This document shows positions 29,501-43,300 of a DNA stretch of 64,000 nt, piece by piece. Numbering within the stretch: the stretch's first letter is position 1; each line of letters opens with the position of its first letter. Made by a program: the position numbers and the translations under genes. The notes under the pieces were generated by a model, which had not been told where the DNA came from, made no database searches, and saw nothing but the letters and a program-made list of their open reading frames with translations. Origin of the DNA: Casuarius casuarius (Eukaryota; Chordata; Aves; Casuariiformes; Casuariidae); NCBI GenBank assembly GCA_003342895.1, contig PTFA01000017.1, forward strand, positions 2,014,402 to 2,078,401. The letters are read 5' to 3'.

Positions 29501-32500
29501 ACCCTTTATCAGCTCCTCGATTTGGATTTGAATCAAGGGCACTCTGTCTAACCCAAATTCCATAAGAAACTTGGGTTTATTTAATGTCTGGGATGTGCTT
29601 TGAATCAGCATCATTCATTAATGGGCTTTTTCACTTTCATTTGTAGCAGGAGTGCTCTATGATGAGCTCACCATGTACAAGGTAGTGTAAACTGGTGTAG
29701 CTTTACTGAAGACACTGAACCAGTAGTGACTTCTTAAGCTGGAGAGAAGACCCATATGCATGTTTCACCAGCAGTTGATACAGCCACTTCATATATTTAA
29801 TTACTTTGCAGAAGATGAGCCCTTTTTTTTCCTCTCAGGAAAGTTCCTAATGAGGAGAAAATGTCAGAAATGAATTTTGCCACTGCTAGGCTCAAAAGAA
29901 AGTATAGAATCTGAAAATAGTGCCATCCATTGTAATGAGAATGTCGGTTTGTTTATTTATTAAATTGTAGATTTAAAAATGCTAGAGTATGTTCCTTATG
30001 TTTATATATTAAGAAAGCTCTGTCAGAAATTATCGGAGATGACATCTGAATGTCTTCTTTTGCCAGAACTGTTCCGCTGAATTTGTTTTAATGCTGTGAT
30101 CCTTGTTTGGGCAGGTACATTTGGAAGTTGGTTAGGAAAGGTGGTTTTGTAAAGCAAATAACCTGGACATTTTAGAAGTTGTATAAGGCACCAGGCTGGT
30201 GTGTAACCTACTAAGTACCCTATGGAACTGTTAAAGCTTTTCATAATCTCAAATGTGAGTGCTAACAATTTGTGTACTACTTTGTTTATCTTTTCTGCTT
30301 GCAGTATGAATATGATTATGATGAGAATGGTGACAGGGTAGTTCTAGGGAAAGGTACTTATGGGATAGTTTATGCTGGAAGAGACCTTAGCAATCAGGTC
30401 CGAATAGCCATCAAAGAAATACCTGAGAGAGACAGCAGGTAAGACCTAGTTTATTGTTAAATTTACATTGCTAATGAAAATGCAGTTTGTTGCTGAAAAC
30501 TTTGTTCTTCTATGGCTGGTTTTTAATACCACAGTATACTAAAGATCAAGTGTTATTTCCTCCTGGTATTCAACAGTATGTTTTTGAGAATAAGGACTTT
30601 TTTATTGCTTGGAAGAGTTTATATGTGTGTGTGTATGTGTGTGTATGTATGTACATATAAAATATTTCCTAATGTTCTAGAATAAGAAATATTTTGTTTT
30701 CCAAGTTGCAGTTGTATCTTACTTGTACTTTTTGGGGGGACGCTGGGGTGAGGAGCAGGAGATAAAGAGAGTTCCCAAGGCAAAGACAGTATTACATAAT
30801 GATGCAGAAAAGATATATGTATAAATACTTTCTTTGAGGGCATGTTTATCCTTGTGGGTTCCTCTTGGCTCTGCCTCTGTAGCTTTTCTGAGTAGACGGC
30901 TAGTTGTGCTGCATTGTGAAGGTCATGGACAAAATATTTGCTGAGAATTGGAACAAAATCCCTAAAATCCATTCTGTTTGTAAACTAGCATTTAAGTATA
31001 GTCTAGGACCTTTTCCTGCATCGTCAGCTACTCCTCAATTCATTTTTTTTTAATAGATATTCTCAGCCTCTTCATGAAGAGATAGCACTACATAAATATT
31101 TAAAGCATCGGAACATTGTCCAGTATCTTGGATCTGTTTCAGAAGATGGATACATTAAGATTTTTATGGAGCAGGTACCAGGAGGTTTGTATCATTCTGA
31201 ACTTTAGTCTCTCAGAGGAATCAAAAGCAGTTTGGACCCCAAACTTAGTGAAAGCCAATAGATGTGCACTAAATGTGTTTGTGCACTGTATCTGGCTTTT
31301 CCACTGAGAAGTTAACTACAAGTGACATTCTCTGCATGTAAAGAATAGATTTGAAATTACAATTCCCAGGACCCTGTACCTCTAATAATTACAAGCCTAG
31401 AGAAAAATCACTGGAAGGAGACTGTTAAAGTTTTGATGTCAAATACTCATTTGTCGATAAAATTGTGGAGTTAAAGCTGTGTGGTCCCTTTAGCCTGAGG
31501 AGTTGGATGATAATTGGAGTTGTTAGGGTAAGCTTCTGTTGAGAGGTAAAACTGATGGAGCAAGCTGAATGTTACTTTGTACCTGCTTCTTAGAAAGGTG
31601 ACACATGCACTGCTGTTTCCTAGGCAAATTAGAGAGAAATGGGAAGTGCTTCCTCTGCTCAGTTTCCAGTTTCGCTACTCGAGCCTTCCCTATGTTTTTA
31701 GATGTGAAGTCTTTCTATTTCCTCTCTAGACTATACTCCTCCCTCCCTTTTGCTATTTGCTGTTCAGTGTCAAGTATGTGTCAGCGTAAGTGTTAAATCC
31801 TTACCAGAATGTAATTTGCAAAATAAAAAAATCAGGTAAAACAAAATTCAGGTTTTCTATCAAAGATCCAGACACAAACATTCAAAGTGTAGTTAAATGT
31901 ATCTGGGACATTCAAGTTAGGGAAGTTCTTTCTTTTTTGTGCTCTCATGACCTCCTCACCTAAAAGCCTTGAGTTTTTAGTGTGGACTCTGCGACCTGGA
32001 TGATGCATGCTGATGTAAGGAGTTTATGCCAACACTTGTTTTCCTGCTGTTAAGATGATCAGTTACTGCTGTTTACCTGCTAGTTTTTTTTTTTTTTCCC
32101 TATTCATGTATGCATACTAGCGTGTGCTGTGGTTAGTGGTTAAGGACAGGATATTATTGAACTAGTTCAGGCATTCTTAATTCCACAGCTACTTTTGAAA
32201 AGGAACCAGCTGTTTAGATTATGCAAGATTCTTTGAGGAAACTTCAGTTTAGAAAACTGTTGGCGTGGGCTGAAAATCCCTTCAACCGAATTTGTCTGAC
32301 ATTAAGTGTACTCACTACATTTAGTTTCGTATGAGCAGAAAATGCCATTCTGACTTTGTTTTGCCTCATGATTAAAATATTTGTGTTATTAAAAAACAAT
32401 TAGAGTTGTTACCAGTAGGGGAAGTGTGGATGACCTATCTCCCAATCCGATCATCTGTAACTTGATTTCTTTCAGAACTGTTCTTTCCTCTATCACTAGA

Positions 32501-35500
32501 TATTTGCAAATGTGGAATTAACTTTTGGAAGTCAGAGGAAAAGACTGTTTTGGTTTGTTGCCAGAGTAAATCAGCTTCTCTTCACCCATGGTTCACAGAG
32601 TATAGTATATAACATAGTACGGTGTTACCTACCGTGGCCTTTATTTCATTAAGGGCCAAATGGTAGCTAGTCCCAGTGTCAGCAGTCATTAGACTGAAGT
32701 GAGGGAGATGCATCCAGCCCTGTTGTAACACTTCTTCACATCATGGAGGTGGAAGCTGAGCTGGCAAGAGAAAAAGAACCAGTCAAGAGCAGCAATAAAT
32801 GACTTGCTCTGAGAGAACTAGGAAAAATTTTGCTTAATTGTGGGTACTGCATTTCTCTCGCATGCTAGGATACTGAGCAAAACTTTAATCCAGCCTTAAA
32901 TGTTTCATATGAATCTTGAGATTTTGCTATCTTGACACACTTTCTTCTTAACCAATTCAGGCAGCCTCTCGGCTCTCCTAAGATCTAAATGGGGCCCAAT
33001 GAAAGAACCCACTATAAAATTTTACACCAAGCAGATTCTGGAAGGGCTTAAATATCTCCATGAGAACCAAATTGTACACAGAGATATAAAGGTAAATTTT
33101 CTTCCACTGTATCTTGTGTGGTTTGTTTTTGATTGTGTTTATTTCAGTTAGTTTTATTCTAACCTCAAGTAGAACTTTCAGTAGGATTTCATGGAAGCTT
33201 AAAATAAAAGTAAGACAAGAATAAAAAACAGTCCCTTCCCCTCCTGCTCCTGGAAAATTCATTTGTAGAAAGGCAAATTATAAAGATAACTTGAAGGAGT
33301 ATGGAATCTGTTTGTATTCATCTGTCCCCCCCCCCCCCCCCCTTTATATCCAACCCACAGGGGGATAATGTTTTGGTGAACACCTATAGTGGTGTGGTAA
33401 AGATATCTGATTTTGGTACTTCCAAGCGGCTGGCAGGAATCAATCCATGCACTGAAACGTTTACAGGTAAGAGTAATTGAGCAGAGTTTGTACTAGCATT
33501 CTTAATGTGGATTCTTCTTAGTATCCAGGACTGGACTGATGATAGATTCAGAGTTAAAGCCAAGAGGCTTATTGGGTTTGTGAGGGAGATGGGATTAGGT
33601 GTGTCTGTTTTTAGGGAGAAGTGAACAGAAGTGGGGTTGCTGTAAACACAGGCTTGCGATCTTCCTTATTTTGTTCTATTCTATTTTATTTTACTTTTAT
33701 TTCTTTAATGTAATAATGATTTTGAAAATGAAGATGGAAAATGAAGGAATGTTCATATAATTATTCAGTTCTTTGATCAATGGAAAAAACAAATAACATC
33801 ACATTTTCACATGTTATATAGTCATAACCATAGGCTGAAATCACAAATCACAAGTCTCACACTGGCCTGCATTTTAAGTATGGAAATAGTATATAGATGT
33901 AGTCGTTGGACATGCGTATGAAGACAGAAGATGACGTCTTCATTTAATCAAGGCTTCCCATCTCCTTGGTCTGGCAGTGATTCTCCAGCTTTCTTACAAA
34001 GGAAGCCATGTAAATAAAATTATGGAGGCTCTGAAATAACTGACATTTCTAAGGGTTTTTTTTTGTTTTTTGGGGTTTTTTTTGGTAGTTATTATTAGGA
34101 AAGTTTGTGAACTGGAAACTTGGCCTAACATTGCATCATGATCTGAACAAATCATGTAACATCTACATGCAAGAGCAACATCTCATCAGGTGTAGGCATT
34201 TGAAACAGATTTTAATTAGAATCAAATTCAGTTAAATTAGGAGGCCTTTAAAGAAGACAAAACCATTGTGTTCTTTGTTAGAATCATCCAGTCTGAATGC
34301 ATAAATGCAGCATTTGAATATTCTGTTTAGAATGAAGGATTACACCAAGCAGTCTCTTCAGCTTGCAGACACTGAGACAGACAGATACATAATTGACATT
34401 ATGTCTGAATGGAGCTGATTAAATGCTGGATTCTGAAGCGTTTTTGAATGGGTTTCACCATATTTTCCAGACAAGTTATTCAATAAACACCTTTTTATTC
34501 AGTCACTGTGCTGATACAACTAAATGAGTGTTTCTCAAATGCACACAGGTCTCTTGCAGTATCTGAAAAAGAATACCTGCGGTTTTTGCCTGCAATATTT
34601 GTCTTTGCCAGTATCGCTGGACTAGTTCTGTGCAGGTCTGTTCCGCGGGGAAGAGGTGCACTGCCCAGCGGTGTGGGGAATAGCCTCTCGTTTCCCTAGA
34701 ATACTGTGGAAACTAAAAGTGTGTGAAGGGGCTCAAGATAAAGTCGTGGAGGAAGACCCATTTGTGGCTATTCAGAATGATAGGCTAAAATTTAATTTTG
34801 GCCGAAGAAGTCCCTGTTATGGCTGGTTGCTGGAGTAGGTATCAGGGGAAAGTTGCTCTATCCTTGCCTGTATTTTTAGCAACTGATTGCTATTAGAGAT
34901 GGTAGTATGGAGTTCTCATGAAGAGAAGTCACCATGCTGTAAAAAAAGGAGGTTGATCTTTCCTTGTGCTTTTCTAATATGTTCTCTTGTATGTTTACTG
35001 TCTTTTCTGTGCCTTGGAGGTAGGTGTATGAGAATAAATGTTTTACTTGAGTTAAGCTCTTGCAGTAGGTAGGTCTGCTAGGTAAGCTACTGCCTAGAGG
35101 GTCTCAAAGCTCTCTTGCATTTTGTTTTGCTTCTGAACTCTGTACGTAAACTCTGCAGATTGTAGGCATCGTGTAATACAAAACAGATAATTCAAGGATC
35201 AGACTTCTAATGGGTTGAATTTTATATCACTCCACTCAAGAAAGAGCCTGAGGGCAAAGCTGTGGCTTGGAGCTTTTGTTCTACAGCAGTCATATTTAAT
35301 GAACCTAGTAATATCCAGTCCCTTTTATCTTTGCTAGATGTCCTTTCCCTAATTGTTCACAAGTTTATCACACTGTAGTTTCATTGCATTCCTACAAAGA
35401 AAAATAATTTATTTCTAAGTTGTAATAAAAGAGTGGTAGGAATTCATGTGGAAAAAATAAGTATTGCAGTGCTTGAAATACTAAGAATGTTCCCAGGTTT

Positions 35501-37328
35501 CCTCTGTTAGGGTGGATTGTTCACTGTTTCAGTATATGACTGAGTATCAGTGATTCCAGATTGACCAGCTTTTGTTTTGTTTTTCACTTTCCTTTTGTTT
35601 ATCAGTATTATAATAAATATCGCAGTTAGGTTGTCACAGGCAAACTGACTACCCCAGGACAGTTCAGAGGCAATCAGATTCATCTCTTGATGGCCAACTA
35701 TAAGTCTTAGGCAGGATCTTATTTTGTCAACATGTGTATAGCTTTAGAAGTGTCAATACATTTATTTCTTTAAGTTTGTTTTTGCCAGCCTTGGATGTTA
35801 AAATTCCTAAGCACAACAAGAATACTGCCAGGAATTGCGATTTACGGTGGGTTCCTGTATTTTTGTTGTCATCTTCTAGTTGACTTACCTTTGCTACAAT
35901 GTTGAACACTTTTGTGTAAACTTCAGCTATTTTTAAAACGCTTTGATCTCGTCATCTGATATTTACAAAAACAGCTTTTCAGATACTTTCCCTCTCTCTC
36001 TCTCACATCCCCCCCACCCCCCCACATCTCTCTCTCTCAGACCCCCCCCACACCTCTCTCAGACCCCCCACACCTCTCTCGCACCTCTCATATGTGCAGC
36101 ACACTTCTCACGCACACCTCGTGCACACACACATCACGCACACACACTTCACGTGGACATGCACACCTTGCGCACATGCACACCTCATGCACACCTCACA
36201 CGCACACCTCTTGGACACACACACAATCTCTCACACACGCCTTAAACACCCCTCTCATGCACACGCACACACACCTCATGCACACAAACCTCAGACACAC
36301 AGCTCTCACACACACCTCGCACACGCACACCTCACAGACACACAGCTCTCACACACCCCTCATGCACATGCACCCCTCTCACGCACACCTCACATACGCA
36401 CCTCTCTTGCACACACAGCCTTCTCTGACACACGCACTTCTCTCACGCACGCACACTTCTCTCATGCACACCCCTCCCACACCCCTCCCACACACCTCTG
36501 ACGCATACACCAACACCTCTCACATGCACACCCCTCTTTTTCTCTTGCACACGCACACCTCTCACGCACCTCTCACACTTCTCACGCACTCACGCCCCTC
36601 GCGTGCATGGACATGCCCCCTTTGCACGCACGCACACAGCTCCCACGCACGTGTACACCCCCTTCTCACACATTTCTCGCATGTGCACACACACACCCTC
36701 CGCACATACATCTACCTCACACGTGCACACCTACCCCTCACGTACACCCTCCCACCTCGCGCACACGCACCTCATGCACACAAACCTCACACACACCACA
36801 GGCACACAGACACCTTCACACACACACATGCACACATCTTTGCCTACACGCTTACACCTGCACGCGCACACCTCGCCCACACCCCCACCTCACACATGCA
36901 CACCCACCTCACATGCACACATCACACACACACAGACCCCTCACACACTCAACCACCTCACACAGACACCCCTTGTGCACACGCACTTCATGGGTGCACA
37001 CACTTTAAACACTCCTCATGCACAAACACACCTCACACACACACACACTCATGCACACACAAAAACCTCATGTACGCACACTTCACGCATACACACATGT
37101 ACCGCACACACACCTTATGTACACACCTCATGCACCCACAGCTCACACACACACACCACGCGCATGCACACATGCACACCACGCATGCATGCACACACAC
37201 CACCTGCACGCGCACACCACCTACACCACGCGCACACCACATGCGCACCACATGCACGCACACCCCCCCACACACCTCACCCATGCACACACACACAGTC
37301 ACACACAGACACTCCTGCCACACGCGCG

Positions 37329-37372
<44 letters not shown>

Positions 37373-40300
37373 CACAACCCCCAACGCCTGTTTGCCTTTT
37401 CGAAACACCCTGTCGCTAGTGTGCAATACCAGCATGGTTTGGGGAGGGGCGTGCTCTTTAGTAGTATTGTCACAACTCCCTTATTTTTTACAACAAGGCT
37501 TTTTCCTTTGTAAAAACTATTGATCATCCTGCTAGGCTATTGTGTGTTTTAAAAAGGCTTCAAGGTAACTACTTGGATATATGGCTCATAGATTCTGTGC
37601 TGGATTTTTACGTTATTCACATCACGTGGTTTTGTAAGTGTGCTTTGTAATAGGTTCATTTAGGATTACTTACAGTCACAGTCATTACAGCTCTCTCTCG
37701 CAGATGAAAAGAAATTGCACGTGTGTTCCCATCTCATTCAAAGCTCATGCATTTTTTTCATTGGGTTTTTTTGTTTGTTTGTTTTGCTACTGTTATTTCC
37801 ATATCAAGATTGAATCTTGGTGATTTAATTGCGAGCCCTCAACAGGCTCCATTTCCCAAGTTTACTTCGCTATGAGCAGTTAGCTTCGTCTGGGATGTTG
37901 AGGAAAAGTGTTCCCGAGGAACAGGCTGTCTGAAAGGAAAATCAAATGTGCCTACACTGAAACAGAACCCTGCGAACCGCCACTACAAAAAAAGTGATTA
38001 TCAAAGAAAACTTTTCATGCAGTTATTGTGCTAAAAATATATCTTACAGTTTGTATCTGACAATGAATGAAATTAAACTTTAGTTTACTACTGAGGAAGG
38101 ACTGACAAAAACGTGTTGTAAAAACCAAGCGTGCTTGCCTCTTCTCTTGGTCTTGTTCTTTCAGGCCTGTCACGAGCCTGGCAGCTGCTTTGCCAGTGGC
38201 GTCTCACAGTGTTTAGAACCTTTTACGTAGGTCCCCAAATCAAGTCTTCTAATGCTCCTGTAGGCGTATTTCTGCAGGGCCCGATTCCCTGCGGGGGAGC
38301 TCTGATGTTGTGGTATGACACGATGTGATGGTAGTAATCAAAAACTTGGCAAAAGTTTTTTCTGAACACATTTGCATCTGCTCTTAAGAGAGCAAGCACC
38401 ACAACATGACGTTCTGAGAACAAAACAGCATTTACCAAACAACGATAATTTGACCTCTGCATATCCCTAATTTAACAGAAAAATAACCTTTTTCCCACTT
38501 CTAACCCTTCTCCCCCCAGACCATTTGGCTTTGCGTTCTTTCTACTCTGCTTCTATTATCCCTTTGTAGTCTAGAACTATATTTTCTTCCCACAAACTTT
38601 ACTTTTTTTTCTCTAGACTTCTGCTCTCTAGCACTGCTTGTCTTATTCATCAATATCCCTTCTTCAGCCCTTCCATCTTTATAACCAGGCTTTTTCCTCT
38701 CTGCCTGAACTCCTCAATCTGCTGTTATTGATGCTGTCCTGCACCCATGTTCTCATTGTAGGGGTAAACACATGAAAAATTATTCTCGTGAGGAACATCC
38801 ATCATTTTGCTGTTTTTCATCACCTCTTACACGCATAATCATTACAACTGAGGGTCTGCAAAAATTGGTTGGTATAATTACATTCTGGGAAAGCTTTTGG
38901 ATTATATGGTGAATGCAGTTTCTGCAGTTTGAAGCCTCTTATTAGAGAGAAAAAGACGGTTTATAGAAAAGATGTCAAAACATAACTTTCTGGCTAGTTT
39001 CAGTGCTGATAATGGAAATCAAATCTATTGTTTATACAGGGTGTATCTGAAAATTTTTGAATTGCTTAGAGGTGTCTTACTTCTCTTTAATAACAACGCA
39101 AAATGTAAATTTGACTATTGTTTTTGTCATGACTAGGAACCTTGCAGTACATGGCTCCAGAAATCATTGATAAAGGACCACGTGGCTATGGTGCACCAGC
39201 TGACATCTGGTCACTAGGTTGTACCATCATTGAAATGGCAACAGGCAAACCTCCATTTCATGAACTAGGGGAGCCTCAAGCAGCAATGTTTAAAGTAAGC
39301 ATAACTTATTTGCATTTGAATTTTGAAATACTAACTTAATTTTTTAATATTAATTTAATTGGTTGTTACCTTTTGTTACATGGGTTGTTCTGCACAGAGC
39401 CACAGTCTGACCTGTGTTCTTGAAGCTGACTGAATGATGCTTCTCTGCTCTAAGTTGTATTGCTCTAAGGTGGTAGTAACTCATTTTTCTGTTGGAAATA
39501 GATCGTGACTCAGCATAGCAACCTGAAAAGTTAGTGAGGATTTATGAAAACTGATGTTTTCAACCCTCTCACTTCTTTCATCTTCTACTCTTGGTTTATG
39601 ATTTTCTTCTTGGCAACTAGAATCTCCAGTGGTGACAACCAAGTTCTTTCTGGTCCTTTAAATCTTTTTTTAAAAGCTTCACTGCCAGAGGGAGTTCTGT
39701 CTTGTCTTTCAAAGGCCCAGTCTTTGCAGGATGGTAGGAAGCTGTGGTGGAAGAGGGGGGGCCTACCTTTCCGGGATTTTTGGTGTGGACCAAAGGAGCT
39801 CTGTATTTCACATCTGAAGTTTTTTGGATCAGACCTACCTCCCTGGGGTAAACTGTTGATTCTGCTACGGTGTTTCTCTTAGCGTATCTGTTTTCAAATG
39901 CTCAAATTAACACTGGAGAGAACGCTTCAGATAATTTTGAAAATAAACTGAATTTGAAAAAGTTACTTCTTCTAACTCTAAAACTCGTAGTAATATGAAA
40001 GCTATGATTTGATAATGTGCATCAAGCATGAAAAAATTTTTTGATTCTTCCACTGGTTTGCAGTAGGCCCTTTAGCAAACTATTTAACTTACACTTCAGA
40101 TTCCTCATTCTTAAATATGGAAAATATCATCCCCATAACCAAGTAAAATGCAGTTTAAATTATGAATGCTGTTAAATGTTTTGTCTTGTGGAAAGTCACC
40201 CTGTGAGCATTAGTATAATTATTAATGGCACCATGGTAATAAAATCAAATCTTTATCAATAACTATAGTAGCCTGGGCTCCAGTTCAGCATGGCACGTAG

Positions 40301-43300
40301 CACCATGGTTCAGCTTAGACTGAGTTCTCCCATGGACTACAGCTGAAAGGCAAAGAAAGGGATGTTTATGGGTTTTGATTTCGTTCCAACAATGTAGCAT
40401 GGCACCTTGGTGCTGTTGACTTGTGACACTGTCTCAAAGGAAGCTGCATGAGGGAATGTGGTTTGGTTCACTAAAGCGTTCCTGATGGAACCATGGGAAG
40501 AGAGAGTCTTTCCATGTCGCTGTAAATGCTGGATGTGTTTCCGTCAGCAGATACCTTGTCATGTTGTATCTGGCACTTAGTTGAACTCTTCAGTGAAGGA
40601 TGGGTGTTTTCATTTTTCACATTTTAGTGAACTGTCAGGAAGTCCTGGTTCAGTTGTGGGTGCTTGATGAGCTCTGCAAAGGCTGAGGGGGTAAATGCAG
40701 GCAGGATCATGCATGTCCCTAGGTCCTGCCCGTAAGCGTCTTCTGGCTACAGAGCTTCCAAAATCTTTAGAATTGGTATTTTTTAAAATGTTTTTCTTAC
40801 CCTTCTTTCTTCAAGGATGTGGCAGAGCTTTTGCATTTTTACTGCAGGCTGTATTATTATGCTACAGTCAAGCATTTGCTTTCGTTTTCTGTTTCTTGAC
40901 TCTGCTGAGACCTGCTTGGAACTGCCTCTTGCTGGGCACCGTAAACCCTGCCGTTTCGTTTTGCTGTGTAATAGAAGCAAGCAAATTAGAAGCCAGGTTT
41001 GCAGCCTAGAAAGAAGCAGGCTGACTGGGGAGATGTGTAAAAAGACCAGAGGCCTGAAAAACTTGGGATATTGAACTTCTAAAGGTCCCCACTTCCAGAC
41101 ATGCACACTCTGGCATGCACAAGGCAGGTGAGGAGAAGAAAGGCCGAGTTTGGCTGTGTAGGCAATATGGAAGTTGCAAATGACCAAAGACTTGGACCAA
41201 GTAGAGAAAAGGAGAGGAAAAAAAATCTGGAATTGGAAGTAAATCTTTGCTGATTGTATGTTAACTGGTATTTCATCTCTGAGCATATGTGTGCATCTGG
41301 TTCTGCGTGAAAGGAGTGGGAACAAATGACATTCAATGGAGATAAAGTGTTGCCACAGAATTTCAGGATGCTTGCTGCGAAAATTATTCCTGTTGAGCCA
41401 CAGAGAGAAAGGTAAAATTTGGAGAAATGCATTCAAAGTTACCAGACTTGGCTTGGACAGTCTTGGGTTTTGTTTAGCCACTTAAGAGTATAACCTGGCA
41501 CCCCCATGCTGTCAGCTGGTAACACTGCCCCAGTTGAAGGTGGCTGCATGAGCCTGTCCCTGGAGTGCAAGAGCAGGAGAGGGCCAGCCACAGATATGGG
41601 CACATCAACAGGAGTTGTTAGAGTCCAGCAAAGAGCTGGCTGTCTCGATCCGGGGTCTGAAGCAGAAGTCTTGCTGGGCTGACTTTATGAAGTGGTAAAA
41701 CTATGTATCCCATTATAAGGCACTGTCCAAAATGTACATGGGATTTTACAAAGCAAATAAAGAAGCTCCATCAGACAAAATGTATGGATGTTAGGCGATC
41801 TGCCCAGTCATACATTGATTTATTTGCAGAGGTTAGCAAGTTGCATGTATGTAAAAATGTTACCTGTAGTCTCTGACTCTGCAGGAAATACTGAGTTTTG
41901 AATGTGCTTAAAGTCATGGTTCAGAAGGACTTAATGCATTAGCATTTCAGAGGCTGCACCGTCATTCAAATGCAAGCACTGCTGTTCAGCATTTTTTGCT
42001 TCAGCTTGCATTGAGTGTAGACTTTACAGATCTCAAAAAGCTAAACCACTATTGTAAGTGGATAGTGGTGCCACAGTGTGTTAATGCAATTGTATAATGA
42101 GGCTATTTAAACAACTGTCTTTTTTAGCAAGCTGCTGGCACTTGCTTAACTGCTCAGCTATCTCCCTTGTGGCCACTGTCTTTTGGAGGCCTTGCTGCTT
42201 ATTCTCTAGAGCCTGTTTACTTAAAGATGTGTTTGCATAAAGATACTGAGACTACAAGGCATAATTTTGCTAGACACGTGCCATACAGTGCACACGTTGC
42301 ATAACTCTTTCTTCAAAACATTTATGCCAGCTTTGCACTGATGAGTAAGATGGCAATGAAGGAGCTGGAGAAATCACTAGGGAACAGCCTGGAGAAATAA
42401 ATCTTTACTGACTTAAGGTGTGTGTTGAGGGGAGGGGGAGGTGTCTTGTTAACTCTTTGGGCATCATGTAATTTCCAGTTAAGTAACACTGAAATGTGAC
42501 AAAAGACATCTGGTCTGAGTGCTGAGGGTGGTGACGAGGTCTGCCAAAGTCGTCGTGAGCATTCATACGAGGGAATTTGGCAGCAGCGGGAGCAGAGCAG
42601 GTGCAGGCCCCGGGCAGGGAGGCAGCGAGGCAGCCAGTGCTAGAGAGGGAAGCTGTGCCCGCGCCTTGGCACAGCGGCACTGGGGGAGGTCAGCGACAGA
42701 GAGAGATACGGTGTTGGGCAGGAGGGTGGGAAGACTATGCAACAGCAGGAGGGATTTGTGGCTGGTAGGAGAAGCAGCATTTGAAGCACTCGATACAGAT
42801 AACGTCCAGGCCCTGAGACTGTGTGAAAGCAGAAGGTTGGGTACATCCCTGTGTTGACATTTGTGTTACGCCACGTGGGCATTCATGCCATGTCTGTGAT
42901 GAAACAGAGTAGGATCAGAGCCTTGCTGTCACTTTGCTGCTGCATGTGACTGCCTGGATCACCGCTTTTCCACTTTGCAAATGCAGTCAGCGCAGGCATG
43001 ATGGATTATACCAAGAAAGCTTTGGCATATGGTCTTTTTGCATTTGGTTGGTTAAGTCACATTAAAATAATTTGCATTTGTGTTTAACTTGCAGGTTGGG
43101 ATGTTTAAGATTCATCCTGAAATTCCAGAGTCGCTGTCTGCTGAAGCAAGGGCCTTTATTTTGCTCTGTTTTGAACCTGATCCTAGTAAACGTGTTACAG
43201 CATCTGATTTGCTCAGAGACTCCTTCCTGAAGCAAGTAAACAAGGGCAAGAAAAACAGAATTGCATTCAAGCCTTCAGGTAAGGAATTATCAGCCAAATA

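Larger units (their letters stand above)
30439..32960 (+). other. MAP3K15 introns within the kinase N-lobe
   Basis: Introns at 30439-31056, with a (TG)n-rich patch at 30621-30655, and 31185-32960, where I recognise nothing. Confidence 0.65.
33467..39136 (+). other. MAP3K15 intron, 5.7 kb, splitting the activation segment
   Basis: This intron separates the DFG/activation-loop exon from the APE exon. It holds the CA/CT-rich minisatellite. Outside that array I see nothing but AT-rich intron. Confidence 0.7.

Noticed and set aside
36092..37523. Long His-Thr-rich open reading frames (up to 473 codons)
   Set aside because: They lie wholly in the CA/CT minisatellite, occur in several frames and on both strands, and have no family match; they are a repeat artefact.
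40783..41481. 232-codon open frame on - inside a MAP3K15 intron
   Set aside because: No recognisable domain, low-complexity composition, and overlapping open frames in other frames; most likely chance.
42405..42882. Overlapping open frames on both strands in the GC-richer patch
   Set aside because: No domain or conserved motif; several frames are open together because of base composition.
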